The position numbers and the translations under genes were made by a program. DNA of 37,365 bases from Nostoc sp. NMS4 (GTDB lineage: Bacteria; Cyanobacteriota; Cyanobacteriia; Cyanobacteriales; Nostocaceae), in the NCBI RefSeq assembly GCF_017115095.1, contig NZ_JABXKI010000058.1, forward strand, positions 1 through 37,365, written 5' to 3'. The notes beneath the pieces are model-generated. The model was not told where the DNA came from. It searched no databases and saw only the letters and a program-made list of their open reading frames with translations. The stretch's first letter is position 1. Every line of letters begins with the position of its first letter. Positions 33,134 to 37,365 of the stretch are shown here, piece after piece.

Positions 33134-33374
33134 TCAGTTTAGCGTTAACAAAAGTTAGGATGCGCTCTAGTTCAGCAATTCCTGCATATTCTGCTTCTTC
33201 TTCAGGAGTCAGCAATTCAGATTTTCGTTTCTCAAGCAATTCTTCTAGACGAGTATGTAACTCATCTGTGAACTTGGCAAGGTTAACATTATCAACTTTC
33301 TCGATGGTGATGCCAGAGCGGAGCCATGATGAGGGTTCAATCATCAATACTGGGGTAATGACTTGAGGATTCAT
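33114..33374 (-). CDS. Small partner protein of the HNH gene, unknown function
   Basis: This 86-residue protein begins MNPQVITPVLMIEPSSWLRS and contains a charged helical region KFTDELHTRLEELLEKRKSE followed by LTPEEEAEYAGIAELERILT. I recall similar small proteins just upstream of, and overlapping, HNH nuclease genes in many cyanobacteria, which makes a regulator or antitoxin-like partner plausible, though not shown. Here the HNH gene is broken while this gene is intact. The overlap with the HNH frame is 20 bases. Confidence 0.65.
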   Translation of the reverse strand: MNPQVITPVLMIEPSSWLRSGITIEKVDNVNLAKFTDELHTRLEELLEKRKSELLTPEEEAEYAGIAELERILTFVNAKLIASRGC

Positions 33375-33443
33375 AGTACTTTAGCCCTAAATCTGTGGTG
33401 CTATAGTCATTGTAGTGTGACCTGTAAATTGGCTGCCAAAATA

Positions 33444-34493
33444 CTAAGGAATCATTGCTACCTTAATTACTTTACGCGCCTTCATTTCACAAAACACCTG
33501 TTCTAAATCTTTTAATGGTCGCTGTTCGCTAATAAGTAACTCAAAGGGAATTTTGCGACTAGCTATGAGTGCAAGGGCCGATCGCACATACTTTGGTGTA
33601 TTATGAAACACGCCTTTGATGGTAAGTTCGTTATAGTGTAGCTGTTCTGTACTGACGGTAATGCTAGTATCCCGTGGACATCCACCGAATAAGTTGACTG
33701 TTGCACCAGGACGGGCGCAAGCGATCGCAGTTTCCCAAACACTTGGTACACCAGTGGCTTCAATTACTACATCTGCGCCCCATCCTTGAGTAAGTTCTTT
33801 CACCACACTGGGAATATCCGGGATTTGATGATAATTAAAGGTCTGGGTTGCACCCAATTTCTGACCAATTTCTAGTCTGTGGTTATTACCTCCCCACAGC
33901 AAAACTTCAGTTTTCTCACTCAACGCCGCCACAAACATCAGCCCGATCGCCCCATCTCCCAAGACGACGACTTTATCTTGAGACTTAATATTAGAACGCC
34001 CTACACCATGTAACACACAAGCTAAAGGTTCCGTCATCGCTGCCAATTCCCACGGCAACTCATCAGGAATCGGCAACATATTATGTTCTACGATCGCTGC
34101 GGGAATTTTTAGGTATTGGGCAAAAGTTCCATTATTCCAGGTCAAATTTGGACATAGGGAATATTCTTGATGTTGACAAAAAAAACATTTCATGCATGGG
34201 GCAGAATTATTAGCGACAATGCGATCGCCTACTTGCCAATTTCTCACCCCTGCACCCACAGCAACAATTTGCCCAGCCGCTTCGTGACCAAACAGCGTTG
34301 GCGGTATCAGCATCCTGGCATGACCACCGCGCCGCCAGACTTTCAAATCTGTACCACAAGTTGTTGCTACCCTCACCTGGATTACAACTTCCCCAGCCGC
34401 CGGAGTGGGGTCAGAAACTTGCTCTAGGCGTAAATCTTCTTGACCATAAAGTAACGCTGCTAACAAAACTTTAAACCTATCAATTAGCTTCAT
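33444..34493 (-). CDS. Zinc-dependent medium-chain alcohol/polyol dehydrogenase
   Basis: This 349-residue MDR family oxidoreductase shows the catalytic zinc ligands in CGTDLKVW and FGHEAAGQIVAVG, the structural zinc lobe in CMKCFFCQHQEYSLC, and the Rossmann motif VVVLGDGAIGLMFVA. GHEAAGxVVxVGxxVxxxxxGDRV fits the class of sorbitol, threonine and related dehydrogenases, which oxidise secondary alcohols with NAD(P). The substrate cannot be read from the sequence. The region after MKLIDRFKV (LLAALLYGQEDLRLEQV) is where most homologues begin, so the true start might be slightly inside. No partner gene indicates a pathway. Confidence 0.9.
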   Translation of the reverse strand: MKLIDRFKVLLAALLYGQEDLRLEQVSDPTPAAGEVVIQVRVATTCGTDLKVWRRGGHARMLIPPTLFGHEAAGQIVAVGAGVRNWQVGDRIVANNSAPCMKCFFCQHQEYSLCPNLTWNNGTFAQYLKIPAAIVEHNMLPIPDELPWELAAMTEPLACVLHGVGRSNIKSQDKVVVLGDGAIGLMFVAALSEKTEVLLWGGNNHRLEIGQKLGATQTFNYHQIPDIPSVVKELTQGWGADVVIEATGVPSVWETAIACARPGATVNLFGGCPRDTSITVSTEQLHYNELTIKGVFHNTPKYVRSALALIASRKIPFELLISEQRPLKDLEQVFCEMKARKVIKVAMIP

Positions 34494-34573
34494 CTGATTT
34501 TACCAGTTGCGGCTTATTGATAGGTTTAAACTAAATCAGTATTGATTTTGAGTAAGTTTTATATGTTGAAAAA

Positions 34574-34759
34574 CTAGGTATTCACTGCTGGCTGGGGTAC
34601 TACTCCGGTGTTCCGGGTTTCCACATTAGGCAAGCGATTAGCAGTTAATAGCGGTACTTCTTGTCGGCACGACAGGCAAAACCAATATAGTTCACCATGA
34701 CGGGCATGACGCAGGAGGGAACCACCGCAGCACGGGCAGGTGTTGGCTCTTGTACTCAT
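34574..34759 (-). CDS. Small zinc-ribbon protein
   Basis: I place the start at the ATG at 34759, with GGAGG nine bases upstream, giving 61 residues (MSTRANTCPCCGGSLLRHAR onward). Two Cys pairs, CPCC and CLSC, 19 residues apart, form a zinc ribbon (LLRHARHGELYWFCLSCRQE). The tail is polar. Very similar tiny proteins occur in cyanobacteria without a known role. It lies 58 bases after the glycosyltransferase on the same strand and may be co-transcribed with it. Confidence 0.75.
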   Translation of the reverse strand: MSTRANTCPCCGGSLLRHARHGELYWFCLSCRQEVPLLTANRLPNVETRNTGVVPQPAVNT

Positions 34760-34817
34760 ACCAATTATCCTCCTTTTAAAAAGTTGTTGTTTTAAGCTCA
34801 GTAAAAAAAGCAGTTGA

Positions 34818-35888
34818 TTAAAACTGAATGTTGGCTGCATGAATGCGGCCATTCGATTCTATGCGGTCTTTAATAATTTGTCTGTAAACAGCTTCATACC
34901 CGTTAACCATTTGGCTAACACTAAAGTTGTTTTCTATGTGTTTTCTACAGGTTTGACGATTGAGTTCCAAAGTTAGTGGAATCATTGCCGCCATTTCGGT
35001 ATAGCTATTGCAGATAAAACCTGTTTTACCGTGGGCAATAACTTCAGGTACTGAACCAAAATTCATGGCAATCACTGGTGTACCAGTTGCCATTGATTCA
35101 ATCATTACTAACCCAAAAGGTTCTTGCCAGCTAATGGGGAAAAGAGTTATGGCAGCATTACCCAGAAGTTCAGTTTTTTCGGTGTGGTTAATTTCACCGA
35201 GATATTCGATTTGCTGACCATCTATGTGGGGAGCAATCTCTTGTTCAAAAAACTCCAAGTTTACTGCATCAACCTTTCCTGCCATTTTCAAGCGCCAACC
35301 GCTCTGTTTAGCAATAGCGATCGCATCTTGCGGCCCTTTCTCTGGCGAAAAACGACCTAAAAACGCTAAATATCGAGGTTCTGACGGTTGGGCTACATAA
35401 GGGTAATCTGCAAGCTCAATTCCGTTATAAACCGTGCCAACATAATTAAGATCGATTTGACGCTGCGAGTTACTAATGCTGACATAAGGTTGCTTTTGAT
35501 GGTAGCTAAATGCGTGGCGGTTGTCAGTTGTAAAATTATTGTGCAGGGTGTGGACTGTAGAAGTTGCTGTTATCAAACTCGCTAAAGGTAATGCCGAAAT
35601 CCCTACATGAGAATGGATAATATCGAACTGGGCAGCATGCTGGTAAACTTGGCTTAGTTCTAACATTTCATACACTGCATACTCTTTTACATTTGGGTCT
35701 AAGCGTAATGCACGGGGATAAACTGCTTCTAAATGAGCCAAAGTTTGAGAATCACCAGAGGCAAATAAAGTTACCTCATGACCGCGACGAACAAGTTCAT
35801 CTGTCAAGCGACTCACTACCAGTTCGATTCCTCCATAATTAGGAGGTGGAACCATTTCCCATAAGGGGGCAACTTGAGCGATTTTCAT
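34818..35888 (-). CDS. Family 4 glycosyltransferase
   Basis: This 356-residue GT-B enzyme begins MKIAQVAPLWEMVPPPNYGG, the donor/acceptor loop typical of GT4 enzymes, with IELVVSRLTDELVRRGHEVT. The second Rossmann domain opens LAFLGRFSPEKGPQDAIAIA. The retaining-GT E-X7-E motif is EPFGLVMIE, preceded by LFPISWQ and followed by SMATGTPVIAMNFGSVPEVI. It transfers a sugar from a nucleotide sugar to an unknown acceptor. In cyanobacteria such stand-alone GT4 genes are tied to exopolysaccharide, glycolipid or sucrose-type products, but nothing here decides between them. Confidence 0.92.
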   Translation of the reverse strand: MKIAQVAPLWEMVPPPNYGGIELVVSRLTDELVRRGHEVTLFASGDSQTLAHLEAVYPRALRLDPNVKEYAVYEMLELSQVYQHAAQFDIIHSHVGISALPLASLITATSTVHTLHNNFTTDNRHAFSYHQKQPYVSISNSQRQIDLNYVGTVYNGIELADYPYVAQPSEPRYLAFLGRFSPEKGPQDAIAIAKQSGWRLKMAGKVDAVNLEFFEQEIAPHIDGQQIEYLGEINHTEKTELLGNAAITLFPISWQEPFGLVMIESMATGTPVIAMNFGSVPEVIAHGKTGFICNSYTEMAAMIPLTLELNRQTCRKHIENNFSVSQMVNGYEAVYRQIIKDRIESNGRIHAANIQF

Positions 35889-36347
35889 AAGTTTTTCTGG
35901 TTCAGTCTATGAAATTGTCCTCAAAATAATGGGTAGCATCATTATTTTATGAGTAAAGAGCATTTGTACTTACTCTTTTGACATTTAAATTAACCTAAAA
36001 GGCTATCAAAGGCACAATAAAGGTTAACCGTACCGCAAATTTTCTACCGACAAATCTAACGGGCTATCGGTAAAAGTCAACCATGAGCTACACTTCTAAC
36101 CGTATAACTAATCTATTATTTGTTGCATCTGTCTTGGGGATCATAATGATGTAGAATATTTTGTAGCATAACTTACAAAATTGAATATTTTGTAGCTGAA
36201 AATACTAAAATATTCAATGGGATCAAGTCATTAAAGCTTCGTTTAAAGGTAATTGAGAAAGAGAACAGAAATTATAAATATTAAGTAATTGTACAATAAT
36301 TACATAATTTGTAATTAGTAATTTACAAAAATTCTGATAATTAACTA
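35889..36347. other. Divergent intergenic region between glycosyltransferase and xth
   Basis: No gene is seen in these 459 bases. An AT-rich hairpin (AAAATAATG at 35923-35931, CATTATTTT at 35940-35948) lies about 35 bases upstream of the glycosyltransferase start. Repeated GAATATTTTGTAGC boxes lie nearer to xth and are listed separately. Confidence 0.5.
36154..36215 (+). promoter_or_regulatory. Direct repeats GAATATTTTGTAGC upstream of xth
   Basis: GAATATTTTGTAGC occurs exactly at 36154-36167 and again at 36183-36196, 29 bases apart. The first nine bases occur inverted at 36207-36215. The set ends about 130 bases before the xth start and could be an operator or simply AT-rich repeat DNA. Confidence 0.4.
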
Positions 36348-37130
36348 ATGAAAATCGCTACTTGGAACGTCAACTCAATTCGCACTCGCCTTGAACAGGT
36401 TATCGATTGGTTAACCCTAAATCCCGTTGATGTTCTCTGCTTGCAAGAAACCAAAGTTGTGGATGTGGAATTTCCGCGATCGCCTTTTGAGCAGTTAGGC
36501 TATAACCTTTATCTATCAGGACAAAAATCTTATAACGGCGTAGCCCTGATTAGCCGCCAGCCACTCGTAGATGTCAGTAGCGGGTTTCGGGCAATTTTGC
36601 CAGATTTACACCACGAATGGGACGAGCAAAAGCGCGTGATTACAGGTGTAGTTGATGGTATTCGGATTGTGAACTTATATGTTCCTAATGGCGCGGCGGT
36701 AGGAACTGAGAAATACGAATACAAACTGCGCTGGTTGACAGCGCTACACGAGTATTTAAGATTGCTGGTGTTGTCAGAATCTGCAATTTCTGTGTGTGGC
36801 GACTTCAACATTGCCTTAGAAGATAAGGATATTCACGAGCAAGTGAGTACAGAAAATCACATAATGGCAACAGAAACAGAGCGTCAAGCCTTACGAGATA
36901 TCCTGAAACTGGGATTTGCCGATGCTTTTCGCAAATTTACCACAGAAGGCGGAAATTATAGTTGGTGGGATTATCGCGCCGCCGCCTTCCGTCGCAACTT
37001 AGGTTGGCGGATTGACCATCACTATCTGACACCCGTGCTATATGAACGTGCTACAAGTTGCATTATTGATGTCGCACCGAGAAAGTTAACCCAACCCAGC
37101 GACCATGTGCCGGTGATTGTGGAATTTTAA
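36348..37130 (+). CDS. xth: Exodeoxyribonuclease III
   Basis: Exonuclease III is an AP endonuclease and 3'-repair diesterase in base excision repair. The 260-residue product has the usual length and motifs of the EEP fold: MKIATWNVNSIRTR, LCLQETKV with the metal-binding Glu34, VNLYVPNGAAVG, GDFNIAL, the segment GGNYSWWDYRAAAFRRNLGW, and RIDHHYLT, ending SDHVPVIVEF with the catalytic Asp-His. No defect is seen. The gene stands alone, with repeats upstream and an STRR array starting directly after its stop. Confidence 0.95.
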   Translation: MKIATWNVNSIRTRLEQVIDWLTLNPVDVLCLQETKVVDVEFPRSPFEQLGYNLYLSGQKSYNGVALISRQPLVDVSSGFRAILPDLHHEWDEQKRVITGVVDGIRIVNLYVPNGAAVGTEKYEYKLRWLTALHEYLRLLVLSESAISVCGDFNIALEDKDIHEQVSTENHIMATETERQALRDILKLGFADAFRKFTTEGGNYSWWDYRAAAFRRNLGWRIDHHYLTPVLYERATSCIIDVAPRKLTQPSDHVPVIVEF

Positions 37131-37132
37131 AT

Positions 37133-37172
37133 TGGGAGTTAGGAGTGCTGAGTTAGGAGTTAGGAGTTAAGA
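37133..37172. repeat. STRR heptamer array after xth
   Basis: GGGAGTTAGGAGT, then GAGTTAGGAGTTAGGAGTTA and GAGTAGAGAG, form a degenerate heptamer array of the same unit as the one after hemH. Confidence 0.85.
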
Positions 37173-37204
37173 GTAGAGAGGCGAAAAATCTTTGTCTGTA
37201 CAAG

Positions 37205-37293
37205 AGACATCTCCAGAAATTGGTTATGCGTTGCCCGAAATCCTTGGTAGGGACAATTCATGAATTGTCCCTACGTCATTTTCGGAGATGTCT
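37205..37293. mobile_element. 89-bp MITE
   Basis: The ends AGACATCTCC and GGAGATGTCT are exact inverted repeats (the similarity continues as aGAAAT / TTTTC). The centre, 37247-37274, is a perfect 28-base palindrome with half-site GTAGGGACAATTCA. A decayed relative, including TGCGTTATCCAGAATCCTTG, is at 24009-24079. Confidence 0.75.
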
Positions 37294-37319
37294 AAGAGTT
37301 AGTAGTTGCAAAAAAAATT

Positions 37320-37365
37320 GTAGGTTGGGTGGAGGCTTTGCGTAACCCAACATCCTGATATGTGT
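37320..37365. repeat. Palindromic repeat copy, cut by the window end
   Basis: These 46 bases (GTAGGTTGGGTGGAGG... to the window edge) match the reverse complement of 4211-4256 with a single mismatch. The second half lies outside the window. Confidence 0.8.

Noticed and set aside
1-37365. tRNA, rRNA, cas and tnpA (Y1 transposase) genes
   Set aside because: I looked for T-loop-like GGTTCGA contexts, Cas motifs and HUH motifs and saw none that held up; a computed search would be needed to be certain.

Overview
The window is chromosomal DNA from a filamentous, Nostoc/Anabaena-like cyanobacterium. This rests on several things seen in the sequence: many HIP1 octamers (GCGATCGC), heptamer STRR repeats (GGAGTTA, CCCTATG and TCAGAAT types), a ferrochelatase with the cyanobacterial chlorophyll-binding tail, a stand-alone helical carotenoid protein related to the orange carotenoid protein N-domain, a DUF4118/PAS histidine kinase operon, and many small palindromic repeats between genes. 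No genome-level identification is possible from the window alone.

Layout. 1-5.4 kb: a decayed transposase, a large membrane-anchored protein built on a ~98-residue repeat, and two small membrane or secreted proteins. 5.4-7.2 kb: two convergent alpha/beta hydrolases (a PHB-depolymerase-like esterase and a dienelactone hydrolase). 7.4-8.6 kb: a 15-repeat CRISPR array with no cas genes in the window. 8.7-10.1 kb: a tandem pair of DUF29-like genes, one with an internal deletion, and a methyltransferase. 10.2-13.8 kb: hemH, a DUF4126 membrane protein and purB. 13.8-16.8 kb: a yihY-DUF421 gene pair in which DUF421 is split by a complete HEARO/IsrB element (an OMEGA-type RNA-guided nickase with its RNA). 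17.2-19.8 kb: a PD-(D/E)XK nuclease-like gene, a broken PIN toxin and comM. 19.8-24.4 kb: an accessory patch with a calpain-like protease bearing an eCIS-cargo-like leader, flanked by a full pentapeptide-repeat gene and a broken copy of that gene's N-terminus. 24.4-29.4 kb: a four-gene translationally coupled signalling operon (59-aa protein, histidine kinase, response regulator, hybrid kinase). 29.5-30.4 kb: an IS4-type transposase pseudogene with a MITE inside it. 30.9-37.1 kb: helical carotenoid protein, MacB-type ABC ATPase, a broken HNH gene with its partner, a zinc alcohol dehydrogenase, a zinc ribbon, a glycosyltransferase and exonuclease III. The window ends in STRR, MITE and palindromic repeat DNA.

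The most notable item is the HEARO/IsrB insertion. Both halves of the interrupted DUF421 gene are present, so the element's ends can be placed to the base. Rejoining the flanks rebuilds an uninterrupted reading frame. The rejoined site is a guide-like sequence followed by ATGA, which fits the NTGA target-adjacent motif reported for an IsrB nickase. The stop codon of isrB is itself taken from that ATGA. The second is the calpain-like protein at 20.2-22.4 kb, which combines an injection-system cargo leader, a sequence resembling a eukaryotic bipartite nuclear localisation signal, and a complete Cys-His-Asn triad.
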